Origin: Bacteroidales bacterium
Lineage (GTDB): Bacteria; Bacteroidota; Bacteroidia; Bacteroidales; UBA10428
Length of the DNA stretch: 64,000 nt
Assembly (NCBI GenBank): GCA_035299085.1
Contig: DATGXG010000014.1
Coordinates: forward strand, 62,001-126,000
Direction: 5' to 3'
Shown here: positions 1-9,296 of the stretch, one piece after another
Layout: each line of letters opens with the position of its first letter
Position numbering within the stretch: position 1 is the first letter of the stretch
Notes under the pieces: model-generated
Database searches by the model: none
The model's input: only the letters and a program-made list of their open reading frames with translations
What the model was told of the DNA's origin: nothing
Made by a program: the position numbers and the translations under genes

Positions 1-778
1 GCGTATAAACCACTTCAGCCCCGAAATGCGAGAGTTCCATGGCTTCGGCATAACTCAGCGACTCGATAGCCAGTGCTTTCTGAACTTTTTTAGGATCAGC
101 GGTCATGAATCCGTCGACATTGCTCCATATTTCAAGACGTTCTACTTCGAGGGCGGCTGAAATGATGGCAGCTGTATAATCGGAGCCGCCACGGCCCAGG
201 GTGGTGGTAACATTATGTTCGCTGCTGGCAATAAAGCCAGGAACAATGCCTGTTTTCCTGTACCGGTTAAACTGGGCACGGATAAGCCGGTTTGTAAGAG
301 GAAAATTCACATGGGCATTGCCATAGTTATCGTCGGTTTTAATAAGTCCCTTGGCATCCACAACTTCCGCATTACTTATGTAATGGCTTATTATAAACGA
401 TGACATGATTTCTCCGAAGCTGAGGATCTTATCCTGTATTTTCGGGGTTACGTCGTTTAACTGGTAAATACCGTTTATGATACTGATGAGATCTTTCAGG
501 AGCAGGTTGATACGGCTGGCCACTTCGGAACGTACAGGTTCTTCAAATAATTCGTTGATGAGGCCTGTATGCTTCTGTTCGATATCGTTGTGGATACGGA
601 AGAAATTTTTATCCCGGGCCGCTGCCATTTGCGAAAGCTCAAGAAGCTGGTCGGTAACACCATGCAGTGCGGAAACAACAACGATTACCGGAACGGTTTG
701 AGATTCGATGATCTCTTTTGCCTTGCGGATATTTTCAGCAGTGTCAATAGCATATCCGCCGAATTTGAGCACTTTCAT
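1..778 (-). CDS. Aspartokinase (5' part only)
   Basis: Phosphorylates L-aspartate, the first step towards lysine, threonine and methionine. The gene runs off the left edge of the window; about 259 codons are visible from an ATG at 778. The N-terminus is MKVLKFGG, as in the family, but the usual GGTS is GGYA here. The central motif GRGGSDYTAA, the conserved glycine/serine-rich nucleotide-binding stretch, is intact around residue 210. Without the C-terminus I cannot say whether this is a monofunctional LysC or a ThrA-type fusion with homoserine dehydrogenase. The 286 bp to the next gene (779-1064) hold no gene that I can see and separate two divergent units. Confidence 0.85.
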   Translation of the reverse strand, partial: MKVLKFGGYAIDTAENIRKAKEIIESQTVPVIVVVSALHGVTDQLLELSQMAAARDKNFFRIHNDIEQKHTGLINELFEEPVRSEVASRINLLLKDLISIINGIYQLNDVTPKIQDKILSFGEIMSSFIISHYISNAEVVDAKGLIKTDDNYGNAHVNFPLTNRLIRAQFNRYRKTGIVPGFIASSEHNVTTTLGRGGSDYTAAIISAALEVERLEIWSNVDGFMTADPKKVQKALAIESLSYAEAMELSHFGAEVVYT

Positions 779-1064
779 AGGTCCGATGAATTTTTGATAA
801 GAGCCCTTAAAAGTACTACAGAAAACCAGAATAATCAAAAAAGAATGGGAGAATGGAAGAATAGAAGAGTGTAAGAATGAGTAAACCAGAGCGTTAGAGA
901 GTTATGTAAGAGCACACATAATAATGATTTTTATCAGGTTTCGTAACTTTTAAAAGAAGATCACGTTTTAAAAGGTAAACCAAAATTAAACCTCTCAAAC
1001 CCTGATACTTCTGGATTACACTATCTTCCAATTTTCATATTTACTAATTAAAACCACATCTAAC

Positions 1065-1604
1065 ATGAAAAAATCAATGTTTTTATTTGCATTACCCATG
1101 CTTGCCGTAGCCCTTTTTATCGGTTGTGAAGGTGACCAGGGCCCCCAGGGTGATCAGGGCGACCAGGGAATCCAGGGTGAACAAGGTGTCAAGGGCGATC
1201 CGGGAACAGCCAATGTAATATATTCCGAATGGGCTGTACTTGATGGTGTTTGGCGAGATACAAGTATGTTCGGCGGCAATTTTAAGGTAAATCATCTTAT
1301 TGCTGCAGATCTTACACAGGATGTGATTGATAATGGCGCTGTTCTTTGTTATACCCGGTATGCAGGCAGCGTAACTCCTCTTCCGTATTCAAACCTATCC
1401 TATACGTTAGCTTTTCAGCTTGACCCTGAAAGAGTTTTGTTTACTACGTTGAAACCAGATTTGAGCGGGGGGGTTGAATTGATCAATTCGATGGAATTCC
1501 GGTATATCATCATCCCCGGTGGCACAGCAGCCACAAAGTCGGCAGTGGATTTTAATTACATGAGTTACCGGGAAGTATGTGCAATGTTTAGTATCCCTGA
1601 ATAG
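1065..1604 (+). CDS. Small lipoprotein with a collagen-like segment
   Basis: A 179-residue predicted surface lipoprotein of unknown function. It has an N-terminal hydrophobic signal ending in the lipobox-like FIGC (Cys21). A short run of about eight Gly-X-Y triplets follows (GDQGPQGDQG and so on, residues 23-47), and then a beta-rich domain of about 130 residues with no motif I recognise. Collagen-like triplets behind a lipobox are common in Bacteroidota surface proteins and usually act as a stalk. The gene stands alone and is followed by a clear intrinsic terminator. Confidence 0.75.
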   Translation: MKKSMFLFALPMLAVALFIGCEGDQGPQGDQGDQGIQGEQGVKGDPGTANVIYSEWAVLDGVWRDTSMFGGNFKVNHLIAADLTQDVIDNGAVLCYTRYAGSVTPLPYSNLSYTLAFQLDPERVLFTTLKPDLSGGVELINSMEFRYIIIPGGTAATKSAVDFNYMSYREVCAMFSIPE

Positions 1605-1627
1605 ACGAACATATAAACCTGATTAAG

Positions 1628-1657
1628 TCCGCCAGCAATGAGTTGGCGGATTTTTTT
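1628..1657 (+). terminator. Intrinsic terminator of the collagen-like lipoprotein gene
   Basis: A perfect 7-bp stem (TCCGCCA/TGGCGGA) with a 9-nt loop is followed directly by a run of seven T. It lies 24 bp after the stop codon at 1604. Confidence 0.75.
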
Positions 1658-1680
1658 ATTCCTGGCCTCGACAAGCTCGG

Positions 1681-1753
1681 CACACCCAGTTGGCTTGCCG
1701 AAGCCCGTTTACCAATAATGAAATTACACACCCAGTTGGCTTGCCGAGGCCCG
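1681..1753. repeat. 27-bp direct repeat, two copies
   Basis: The unit starting CACACCCAGTTGGCTTGCCG occurs at 1681-1707 and 1727-1753 with one mismatch. It lies in the short gap between two convergent genes. A related fragment (GACAAGCTCGG) precedes it, so this is probably a decayed dispersed repeat. Confidence 0.6.
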
Positions 1754-1760
1754 AGCCGGC

Positions 1761-2681
1761 TCATTGAGCCTGTCGCCTCTTTATCCTCAGCGACAGCACA
1801 ACACTTCCTGCAATGACAAGGGCGATGAACAAAAGTGACCACTCAATGGGTAATTTATAAACGTCTACCATCATCATTTTAATTCCTACAAAAATAAGGA
1901 CAATGGCCAGCCCGTAACTTAAAAGCCAGAATCGGTGAACCACACCGGCCAGGGCAAAGTAAAGGGAACGTAATCCAAGTATGGCAAAAACATTGGAGGT
2001 ATAAACAATAAATTGATCCTGGGTAATGGCAAGAATGGCAGGGATGCTGTCAACGGCAAAAATAAGGTCAGTTGTTTCAATGAAAATCAATACAAGGAAC
2101 AGGGGCGTTGCCAGTCGTTTCCCCTCCCTTTTAATAAAGAATTTGTCTGCTTCAAGACTTTGTGTGACCGGAACAAACTTCTTAAAAAACTTTAAAACAG
2201 GATTTTTACCGGGATCAATCTTCGCATTATTATGATTGAACATTTTAATCCCAGTAAAAATCAGCAAGGCACCGAAAATGTAAATAGTGAAATGGAATTT
2301 TTCAAGCAACGCCACACCGGCAAAAATAAAAATCACTCTCATGATCAGGGCGCCGATAATGCCCCAGAAGAGAACCTTATGCTGGTAGGCAGGCGGTATC
2401 TGAAAGTATGAAAAGACCATAATGAACACAAAGATGTTATCCACGCTTAATGCCTTTTCAACCAGGTATCCGGTAAAGTACTCCATCGCCTGCTGCTGTC
2501 CTTTCCAGAAATAAATAATTACATTAAAGATCAGTGCCAGAAAAATCCAAACAAATGTCCAGATCAGCGCCTCTTTAACCGACACATCATGACTTTTACG
2601 ATGGAAAACACCGAGGTCGAGCGACAACATCAGAACGACAAATGCGTTGAAAATAACCCAGAAAATGATTGGTGTTGTCAT
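1761..2681 (-). CDS. TerC/Alx family integral membrane protein
   Basis: A 306-residue polytopic membrane protein with about nine predicted helices. The conserved acidic intramembrane motifs of the TerC family are visible: SLDLGVFHRK near the N-terminus, the EKALSVDNIFVF block around residue 90 and TTDLIFAVDSIPA around residue 205. Characterised family members are linked to manganese export and alkaline or tellurite stress. The acidic residues in these blocks are thought to bind the metal. The gene stands alone. An 8-bp palindrome lies just upstream of the start codon. The specific substrate here is inferred from the family only. Confidence 0.88.
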   Translation of the reverse strand: MTTPIIFWVIFNAFVVLMLSLDLGVFHRKSHDVSVKEALIWTFVWIFLALIFNVIIYFWKGQQQAMEYFTGYLVEKALSVDNIFVFIMVFSYFQIPPAYQHKVLFWGIIGALIMRVIFIFAGVALLEKFHFTIYIFGALLIFTGIKMFNHNNAKIDPGKNPVLKFFKKFVPVTQSLEADKFFIKREGKRLATPLFLVLIFIETTDLIFAVDSIPAILAITQDQFIVYTSNVFAILGLRSLYFALAGVVHRFWLLSYGLAIVLIFVGIKMMMVDVYKLPIEWSLLFIALVIAGSVVLSLRIKRRQAQ

Positions 2682-2683
2682 AA

Positions 2684-2704
2684 ATTGCTTTCTTATAAAG
2701 CAAT
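2684..2704 (-). promoter_or_regulatory. Perfect hairpin directly upstream of the TerC start codon
   Basis: ATTGCTTT/AAAGCAAT arms of 8 bp with a 5-nt loop end 3 bp before the ATG. The hairpin would sit in the 5' leader at the initiation site or act as an operator. I do not see a yybP-ykoY riboswitch, which controls some TerC genes in other phyla. Confidence 0.35.
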
Positions 2705-2798
2705 ATTATCCCTTTTTTTGTTTAAAAACAGGGCATAAATTATTGACATTATTGTTGAACCGACGCATTTGGTTAACTTCATTGGAATAATCTAAGAT

Positions 2799-3374
2799 TC
2801 AAATAGTTTTCAGGTTTCTTTCTGCCGTTTCTACAATTTTCTCAATCCTCTTTTGCCTGGTTTCCGGCCGCTTCGCCTGCCTGAGCCATTCAAGGACCAT
2901 TCTGCGGTAGGAGGGAGAAAACGCGTTGAAGTTTTTCAATGCTGTTTTATTGCTTTCGAATAACTCCTTTAAATCATCAGGGATTACAAGGTTTAATACA
3001 TCGTTAAGCGCATCCCATGTACCGGTCTCTTTTGCCAGGTCAATCATTTTTTGTCCTGCCGCGGTCATCATTCCCTGGCTAATCATTCTTTCGGCCCGCT
3101 CCTTATTGATATTGCTCCAGTTGCTTTTTGGATTTCTGGGTGAGAAGGAGAGATAAAAGCTTTCATGATCTCTTTTCTTTGCTTTGCTGTCAATCCATCC
3201 GAAACAAAGCGCTTCTTCCATGGCTTCATCAATCTTTACAGAGGGAACACCGCTCTTCTTATGATAGATTACGAGCCATACCTTGCTTTCACTCAGATGA
3301 TTTTTATTGAGCCAGTTCCGCCATTCCTCCCTGTCAGCAGCACTTACTGCTTTTTTCCCTTCGAATACTTCCAT
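2799..3374 (-). CDS. YdeI/OmpD-associated family protein (copy 1)
   Basis: A 191-residue cytoplasmic protein of the YdeI/OmdA family. The N-terminal block includes EEALCFGWIDSK and FSPRNPKSNWSNIN, which are hallmarks of the family. The C-terminal helical part has the usual SPSYRRMVLEW and RQKRI motifs. The biochemical function is not established; enterobacterial relatives have been linked to peptide resistance. A second member lies at 40218-40769. The gene is 6 bp upstream of nothing and 6 bp downstream of the isochorismatase-like gene, so it probably belongs to the 4288-2799 unit. Confidence 0.85.
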   Translation of the reverse strand: MEVFEGKKAVSAADREEWRNWLNKNHLSESKVWLVIYHKKSGVPSVKIDEAMEEALCFGWIDSKAKKRDHESFYLSFSPRNPKSNWSNINKERAERMISQGMMTAAGQKMIDLAKETGTWDALNDVLNLVIPDDLKELFESNKTALKNFNAFSPSYRRMVLEWLRQAKRPETRQKRIEKIVETAERNLKTI

Positions 3375-3380
3375 ACTTTT

Positions 3381-3941
3381 TCAGGTCAACAGATAGTTAC
3401 TGGTTACCTCAATTTTTGCATAGGTTTGATTCAATGCTGCCAGGAAACTTGTCTGAACATCTGCCGCTTTGGCTTTATTGCCATTTAATTCAAGATCTTT
3501 TGTGGCACAGGCATCTCCTATGAGAGTTATTGTGAAACCAAAATCTTTTGCGGCTCTCACAGTGGCATCTACGCACATGTGTGTCATCATACCGCAGATT
3601 ACCAGGTCAGTTATTTCTGATTTTCTTAAATAACCTAGCAATTCAGTCTCCCTGAAACTATTGGGGAAATGCTTCACGATTACTTTTTCCTGTGGTGCCG
3701 GTTTTACATAATCATGAATTTCAGCGCCCTTTGTTCCGGGAAGAAAAAATGTTGCGGTGGGTTTTAAGGCAATGTGTTGTACATGCAATACAGGCAGTTT
3801 ATCATTCCTGAATTTTTCAAGTATCCATTTGGTATTGTTACCTGCCGTCTCTGAACCAACCAACGCCATATTACCGTTTTCAAAATAGTCATTCTGGATG
3901 TCAATCAGCAATAGGGCTGTTTTTGTATTTTCCTTGTTCAT
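3381..3941 (-). CDS. Isochorismatase-family cysteine hydrolase
   Basis: A 186-residue alpha/beta hydrolase of the isochorismatase-like family. The catalytic triad can be placed as Asp14 (LLIDIQNDY), Lys90 (IVKHFPNSF) and Cys123 (GMMTHMCVDATVRAA). The family includes nicotinamidases and other amidohydrolases; the substrate here cannot be read from the sequence. Its ATG overlaps the stop of the upstream small membrane protein gene by 4 bp, so the two are co-translated. Confidence 0.85.
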   Translation of the reverse strand: MNKENTKTALLLIDIQNDYFENGNMALVGSETAGNNTKWILEKFRNDKLPVLHVQHIALKPTATFFLPGTKGAEIHDYVKPAPQEKVIVKHFPNSFRETELLGYLRKSEITDLVICGMMTHMCVDATVRAAKDFGFTITLIGDACATKDLELNGNKAKAADVQTSFLAALNQTYAKIEVTSNYLLT

Positions 3942-4288
3942 GGTTTCAGTACTGTTTTGGTTCTGGTTAGTTGGGTGTTAATTATAATAATTAAACAACA
4001 AACGATCGCAATTATTTCCATGGCTTTAAACAAAGCGGAAACGGATGCTAATTCCGGAATGCCGAATTTAATAATTGACAGGGTCATTCCGATCAACGGA
4101 ATGAAAATTCCCAGGTAAACGGGGTACATTTTGCTGTTAAGCAGGAGTGCTCCGATGATACAGTACACCACTCCGAATGCCAGAATGCCGATACTGCCGG
4201 GGATTTCGGATTTATTAAAATATTCGACAAAATGTAAAACTCCTGAAAACAGCAGGAGTATAGCTGCAAGGATTCTTAGTGTTTTCAT
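3938..4288 (-). CDS. Small four-helix membrane protein
   Basis: A 116-residue protein with four predicted transmembrane helices and a short basic C-terminus (TRTKTVLKP). I do not recognise a family. It overlaps the isochorismatase-like gene by 4 bp (ATGA) and heads the short unit 4288-2799. Only its location in the inner membrane can be proposed. Confidence 0.6.
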   Translation of the reverse strand: MKTLRILAAILLLFSGVLHFVEYFNKSEIPGSIGILAFGVVYCIIGALLLNSKMYPVYLGIFIPLIGMTLSIIKFGIPELASVSALFKAMEIIAIVCCLIIIINTQLTRTKTVLKP

Positions 4289-4310
4289 CAGGTTTATAAT
4301 TGAATTTGGT

Positions 4311-4358
4311 CTAAACTTCTAAACTTCTAAACTTCTAAACTTCTAAACTTCCAAACTT
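4311..4358. repeat. 8-bp tandem repeat (TAAACTTC), about six copies
   Basis: The array is intergenic, upstream of 3938-4288. It continues into a looser AAACCTCAAACC stretch to about 4390, and a similar stretch occurs at 4968-4998. It belongs to the short-period repeats that fill many gene gaps in this window. Confidence 0.7.
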
Positions 4359-4395
4359 CTGAACATCAAACCTCAAACCTCAAACCCCAAATCCT

Positions 4396-4875
4396 TCACT
4401 TCCCAGGCCTGTCGGCATCAATCACCTGTCTTAACCAGATAAAATAATTACTCCGGTTGTACCTGATCATTAAATCACAAATCAGCAGGTTTAATTTATA
4501 ATCCGAACCATGTGCCCAGGCGAGGCTGCGTCGCAGCGAATCACCGTCAATGATCACCCAGCTGGTGTCATTAAGAACTTTTGTATTATAATATTCCCTG
4601 GTTATTGCGCCCTGCAGAATACTTGGTTTATGAGGAAATTCATACGTTTCCAAAACAGAATTCAACAGAGCGCAATCTTTCTGGCTGACCTTTCTCTTAG
4701 TGAACCGGCTTGTTCCGTCTTCATTAATCAGCATAATGCCGTTATTATCCTTTCTGTCGATGAATACGGTGTAGCCTTTATTAAAAGAAGGCCATATCTG
4801 CCATTTGAACATAAAATCCTGGCAATACAACGAATTACAGATAAAGGCGATCAGGACAGAAGTGATGAATCGCAT
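4396..4875 (-). CDS. Secreted protein of unknown function
   Basis: About 159 residues from the ATG at 4875. This start is preferred over the one at 4911 because it opens directly on a signal peptide (MRFITSVLIAFICNSLYC). The mature part is mixed alpha/beta with no motif I recognise. It ends close to a repeat-rich gap. The protein is probably periplasmic or secreted; no partner can be named from its neighbours. Confidence 0.55.
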   Translation of the reverse strand: MRFITSVLIAFICNSLYCQDFMFKWQIWPSFNKGYTVFIDRKDNNGIMLINEDGTSRFTKRKVSQKDCALLNSVLETYEFPHKPSILQGAITREYYNTKVLNDTSWVIIDGDSLRRSLAWAHGSDYKLNLLICDLMIRYNRSNYFIWLRQVIDADRPGK

Positions 4876-4993
4876 AATCGGGTGTTGGTTTCTGTAAGCA
4901 CAATTTATCAAAATTTCCGCTTTTCAAATAACTGTTTGTCAATTTTATAACCTGATGCGTCAAAACAAACCTCAAACTTCAGACCTCAAACCC

Positions 4994-5338
4994 TCAAACC
5001 ACATCTCTTACATGATGCTCAAACTCCGCCTCCCATGCCGGGGCTGTTATGCAAACCTGCTTTAGTGAGCCTTTGTAATAAAACCGTTTGCCCGGGGGAA
5101 TTAAAAGCACATCACCGGATTCCACGGCAAAGGGTTCGTCTTCAATGTACCATGTTCCTGAACCTTCAATGATATAGAAAATAAAATTGCTTTTACTGTG
5201 ATAGAATTCTTCATGGTGGCCGGTCTGGGTTTCCTGGTATACTACGGCTGCTTCCGGGCATTGGTCTTTGGAATTATATACACGCATTTTCACGCCCTGT
5301 TTTTCGAATTCTATGGCCTGGTTTTTTTTTATCAGCAT
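4994..5338 (-). CDS. Small cupin-domain protein
   Basis: A 114-residue single-domain cupin without signal peptide. The first cupin motif region (HHEEFYHSKSNFIFYIIEGSGTWYIED) and the second (SGDVLLIPPGKRFYYKG) are visible around residues 40-90. Some of the usual metal-binding His/Glu positions are present at HHEEFYH, but the second-motif histidine appears replaced, so metal binding is doubtful. The substrate is unknown. The gene stands alone. Confidence 0.75.
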   Translation of the reverse strand: MLIKKNQAIEFEKQGVKMRVYNSKDQCPEAAVVYQETQTGHHEEFYHSKSNFIFYIIEGSGTWYIEDEPFAVESGDVLLIPPGKRFYYKGSLKQVCITAPAWEAEFEHHVRDVV

Positions 5339-5422
5339 GGTGGGGTTGTTTTTTTTCGGTCATCTCATTGCAAGATACAAATTATTGCCTTAATCATTGC
5401 GGCTGCCTCAGAAAACACACAG

Positions 5423-5490
5423 CCTCTCACCCCTCGCCCTCTAAGAGCCTGTCCCGCTTTGGCGGGAAGAGAGGCTGGGGTGAGGTGTGT
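5423..5490. repeat. Long nested palindrome
   Basis: Nested arms CTCACCCC/GGGGTGAG, then CCCTCT/AGAGAGG, then TCCCGC/GCGGGA around an inner loop form a cruciform-capable element of about 65 bp. It lies between the cupin gene and the 3' end of the MuiA-type gene. It may act as a terminator for the latter (minus strand), but the T run is weak. Confidence 0.5.
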
Positions 5491-5515
5491 TGAATAATTG
5501 GCAAAGAAGCCGGTA

Positions 5516-7300
5516 TTATTCTAAAACAACCCTTTTATCCTTCGGGTATTTCACGGAATATTTAATGATCAGTTCCTTCGATTCATTCGGATTTAGCTTG
5601 ACATTCCATGATAATTTGCCGGATTCGGAATCAAGCACACCTCCTGATATTTCAAGAATTTCCACCTGGATATCTTTTTGGTTGGAAACCGGAATTTGGT
5701 CAATTACTTCGGCACTTACCGGGTAAGATTTATTATTTCGAATACTAATCTTATAACCCAATGTCTCCTTTTTATTGGAACCAATAATTCTGCTTTCAGA
5801 AAAAGCACTTACTTTTTCACGTTTGATACTGATATTATTGTCAATTCCAAATGATAATTCTAACGTATCACTGAATTCTTCAGTGTTGATTGTTGTTTGG
5901 CCCACATAAGTGTTTTCAAGGTATATGTTTGATTCCCCATTAATAAATTCTGCCTTGTACCATTCAGGTATTTTGGCAATCAAGAATACATTTTCGGCAT
6001 TTGCCGGCAAAGATTGATAATCAAATTCGGCCTGAAGTTGAGATTCTTTAAAATTAACGGTAACAGGCGTGTTATTCGATTGTATGGTCTGAAGTTCATC
6101 CACTTCATATTCATTTGAGGTTTCCCTTTTTGTAATAACAACAGGAGGCGCTGAAGATTCTTCCCTGCCTTTTTTAGTTGTAACAAGTATTACACCATTA
6201 GCAGCCCTGTTTCCATATATAGCTGTAGCTGAAGCGTCTTTAAGAACCTTCATTTCGGCAATATCATCAGGACTCAGAGCAGAAATATCACTTATGGGTT
6301 CCCCATCTACCACATATAATGGACTATAATCGCGATTGTATGAATTGATTCCCCTCACTTTTACCTGTTCTGAAGTCCCCGGGGCACTATCTTCCATAAC
6401 CTGAATACCGGCCACCCTTCCCTGCAATGCAAGAACTACAGGATTATAAAACTGCAGGTAATAAGGACTGAATTCAGGTATTTGCGCTGACAAATCCGTT
6501 TTTGCTGTTGACAGGGCAATCCTGACATTTTTCCAATCGACGCCGGTGTTTTGATTGATGGTTGCCTTGTAGCTCACGGCCAGTGGTTTGTCTGTGCCAT
6601 TAAACCGGATATCATACGAGGGATACCAGGAGGCATTGTCGACGAGATAGGAAAACAGGATGGCTGTGTTTTTATTTTGTTTCGCATCAATTGTAAGTAC
6701 AATGGTTCCCGAAGGCAAATTACCGCTTGTATTCAGGGAAATTATCTGGTTATTCAGTTTATCCAGTTCTTTTTTATAGTCTGAAATCACTCGTTGCCTT
6801 TTTAAAATTTCAAGATTAAGGAACTCCACATTATCTCCATAAAGGTTATTCAGGGTTTTAAAAGTTTCAGGATTCACGGCCTGTTCTTTTCCCGTTATGT
6901 CTTTGTTCGCATCTAAAAAATCAAGCTTTTTCTGCATGATCTTTATCCTTACTTCTTCATCCTCAATCTTATATTGAGTTTCCGTATACTCATTTTTGAG
7001 ATTGGCTATTTCTGTGTTTTTATCCAGTTCATTGATGTAATCCGTTTGTTGCTGTACATTAAGAATGGTAAAGGAACCATTTCCGGTCACCCTGATGCTT
7101 TCCTTTTTTATATAAGGTGACAGACCGGTGAATTTTAGCGTCAACCTGCCTGGGGTCAGCACCAAATTGGCTTCACTTTCAATTTGTGCACCCCGGGTGT
7201 ATACGGTAACTTTTTTTATTGTAGAATTCACTTCCCGTGTTTCCTGCGCATATGCTTTGCCAACGCAAAGGATAAATACTGCAAATACTATTTTTTTCAT
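5516..7300 (-). CDS. MuiA-type DUF4140/DUF4139 protein with inserted TonB-plug segment
   Basis: A 594-residue protein with a signal peptide (cleavage after AYAQ). The N-terminal region (about 25-130, [16 protein letters not shown]) matches DUF4140 and leads into a coiled coil. The DUF4139 body begins near residue 210 ([12 protein letters not shown]) and ends with the typical [15 protein letters not shown]. Between residues about 285 and 385 sits a sequence with SusC-type TonB-receptor plug hallmarks: [50 protein letters not shown]. No beta-barrel follows, so it is not a transporter. The role is unknown; the name mucoidy inhibitor A comes from distant homologues. Confidence 0.8.
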   Translation of the reverse strand: MKKIVFAVFILCVGKAYAQETREVNSTIKKVTVYTRGAQIESEANLVLTPGRLTLKFTGLSPYIKKESIRVTGNGSFTILNVQQQTDYINELDKNTEIANLKNEYTETQYKIEDEEVRIKIMQKKLDFLDANKDITGKEQAVNPETFKTLNNLYGDNVEFLNLEILKRQRVISDYKKELDKLNNQIISLNTSGNLPSGTIVLTIDAKQNKNTAILFSYLVDNASWYPSYDIRFNGTDKPLAVSYKATINQNTGVDWKNVRIALSTAKTDLSAQIPEFSPYYLQFYNPVVLALQGRVAGIQVMEDSAPGTSEQVKVRGINSYNRDYSPLYVVDGEPISDISALSPDDIAEMKVLKDASATAIYGNRAANGVILVTTKKGREESSAPPVVITKRETSNEYEVDELQTIQSNNTPVTVNFKESQLQAEFDYQSLPANAENVFLIAKIPEWYKAEFINGESNIYLENTYVGQTTINTEEFSDTLELSFGIDNNISIKREKVSAFSESRIIGSNKKETLGYKISIRNNKSYPVSAEVIDQIPVSNQKDIQVEILEISGGVLDSESGKLSWNVKLNPNESKELIIKYSVKYPKDKRVVLE

Positions 7301-7392
7301 GAGAATGGATTTTATGGATAAGGTGCAGGATGCTCATAAATTCCATAAAACTGAATCCTTTTTTCCCATCCTCCAGAAAACGTATGCTATGC

Positions 7393-8577
7393 CTATTGTA
7401 CCGATAACACGGTTTCAAATATTTTCTCCATTGCTTTTCTTGATTGCACCAGCTCATCCAGCTTTCCATAATTGCCATTAACAGCCCAGGTTATGGTTAC
7501 CCCGGGTTCGGGAAAATAAACCATGGAAGCACAGTACCCGATGGCATCGCCACTATGTATATAGGCAGGACCGAATTTGGTATTGATTCTGAAAATACCG
7601 AGCCCAAAGGAAGTCTCAAACTCATTTTCATCGTTTTTTGGATTCTGCCATTTCAACATTTCCTCCATAGAGGTTTTTGAAATGATCTGTCCGTTGAAAA
7701 GTCTGGTCAGGAAAACATTCAGATCATAGGCATTAGAAATCAACCCGCCATCTGCGGTATAATAATCCCATCCGCTGTAATATGTAGAATTGATCAGGTT
7801 CTTTTTGCTGTAAAAATCAACATAACCCCGTATTATGCCTTCAGGCACCGGGTCGGGTGCGGCACAATGGGTATGGGACAGTCCTAAAGGACGAAATAAT
7901 GTCGTTTCAAAAACTTCATAATAAGGTTTCCCTGTCACCTTTTCAATGATCATACCCAGCAATACGTAATTTGTATTGGAATAACGCACATCACTTCCCG
8001 GTGAAAAGTAGGGATCCTGTCCCCTGGCGTAATCAAGCAGTTCTTCAGGATGCCATATCTTTGTGAGGTTATTTAATGAAGCTGTCTGGAATTTAAGATT
8101 TTGGATATAATTGTAAATGCCGCTGGAATGCTGCAATAACTGCCGAATGGTGGATTGGCCGGAATTCTTTAAATCTTCGGTTTCTTTATCCGGAAGATAC
8201 AGTGATACCGGATCATCGAGGTTGAGTTTGCCTTCTTCCTGCAATTTCAGTATGGTTACAGCAGTAAAGGTTTTTACTGTGCTGCCTACCCTGGTGACCT
8301 GGCAGGGTCTCAACTCTGCTTCAGAGGCCAGATCGGCATATCCTGCTGCACCTGACCAATAGCCGTTTGCTGAATCATGCACGGTAAGCATGATCCCCGG
8401 GATTCCCGAATGAACTATGTTTTGCAGAAGATCCTCAATATACTGGGCACGCGGATAGGCGGGATTGTTTTCTTCCAGGGGAACACGGCAATCATAATAT
8501 GATGAAGGGAAGATTTCATCCTTGGTACAAGTCCAGATTACCGGAAACAAAAGTAATGCAGTCAATACCTTCTTCAT
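7393..8577 (-). CDS. Serine hydrolase, class C beta-lactamase fold
   Basis: A 394-residue exported penicillin-binding-protein-like hydrolase. The catalytic SxxK motif is S99-T-V-K102, the YxN motif is Y199-S-N201, and HSGDAIG near residue 340 stands for the KTG box. An N-terminal hydrophobic segment ends in a Cys (IWTC), a weak lipobox. Family members act as D-aminopeptidases, esterases or carboxypeptidases; the substrate cannot be read here. The gene lies 3 bp downstream of 8581-9198 and is probably co-transcribed with it. Confidence 0.85.
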   Translation of the reverse strand: MKKVLTALLLFPVIWTCTKDEIFPSSYYDCRVPLEENNPAYPRAQYIEDLLQNIVHSGIPGIMLTVHDSANGYWSGAAGYADLASEAELRPCQVTRVGSTVKTFTAVTILKLQEEGKLNLDDPVSLYLPDKETEDLKNSGQSTIRQLLQHSSGIYNYIQNLKFQTASLNNLTKIWHPEELLDYARGQDPYFSPGSDVRYSNTNYVLLGMIIEKVTGKPYYEVFETTLFRPLGLSHTHCAAPDPVPEGIIRGYVDFYSKKNLINSTYYSGWDYYTADGGLISNAYDLNVFLTRLFNGQIISKTSMEEMLKWQNPKNDENEFETSFGLGIFRINTKFGPAYIHSGDAIGYCASMVYFPEPGVTITWAVNGNYGKLDELVQSRKAMEKIFETVLSVQ

Positions 8578-8580
8578 GGT

Positions 8581-9198
8581 TCATGGGTTTTTGAACGGAT
8601 ACAGCTTAACACCAAGATGAACATCAGAATGTGACATTAACGGGATAAACCCCGGTGAGTAAGGATACTCAATCCATGATTTGTAAAGCACAAAAACTTC
8701 CGGGGATGAAAGATCTGATGTTTTTAAATTGTAACCTAAGCCCAGCGTAAAAGAGGGCATCAGTCGCGAATTACCTTTATCAGAGGATGGCTTATATCCA
8801 TTTCCGGTAAAACCGTATTCCTGCTGGGTGTTAAAGGTGCGGAGATAACCCAAACCTAACCGGCTTTTGAAATTCAAACCAAAATTCGTTTTCACATCAA
8901 ATGCCAGTTCAATATTCATATATAATCCCTGGAATAAGTTCTTGTGAAACATATAACCTACGTTTACCGTGGGATATAGGGCAAAATGTTGTCCCTGCTT
9001 CCATTGAAATTCAGTACCTGCCTGTATACCCGGGTGAACTGGTGAGTTGAAGAAGGTAGTGTAAGGAATGGATGTTGATTCATTAAAAAGTGAAATGGTT
9101 AAGGGCTGTTGGGCAAATGTGAAATTGCTGTGCAAAATGTTAAATACAAAAAGTAATACAAATAACCCCCTTTTAATCAGCCTGTTTAAAAAGTTCAT
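8581..9198 (-). CDS. Predicted outer-membrane beta-barrel protein
   Basis: About 205 residues from the ATG at 9198, chosen because it opens on a signal peptide (MNFLNRLIKRGLFVLLF, cleavage after TFAQ). The mature part alternates polar and aromatic residues (TVNVGYMFHKN, FKSRLGLGYL, FTLGLGYNL) in the manner of an 8-stranded outer-membrane barrel, with a final strand VHLGVKLYPF. No family is recognised. It heads a two-gene unit with the serine hydrolase 3 bp downstream. Confidence 0.6.
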   Translation of the reverse strand: MNFLNRLIKRGLFVLLFVFNILHSNFTFAQQPLTISLFNESTSIPYTTFFNSPVHPGIQAGTEFQWKQGQHFALYPTVNVGYMFHKNLFQGLYMNIELAFDVKTNFGLNFKSRLGLGYLRTFNTQQEYGFTGNGYKPSSDKGNSRLMPSFTLGLGYNLKTSDLSSPEVFVLYKSWIEYPYSPGFIPLMSHSDVHLGVKLYPFKNP

Positions 9199-9296
9199 GA
9201 TTGTATTGTTATTCTGCATACGTCAAAATTAGGTTAATTAAATCGATTTCATGAATTTTAACTATCTTCATTACCCTCTAATTATATATATCAACC

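Noticed and set aside
1588..1842. 84-codon minus-strand frame
   Set aside because: It overlaps the TerC 3' end and the 27-bp repeats in another frame and has no protein-like features.
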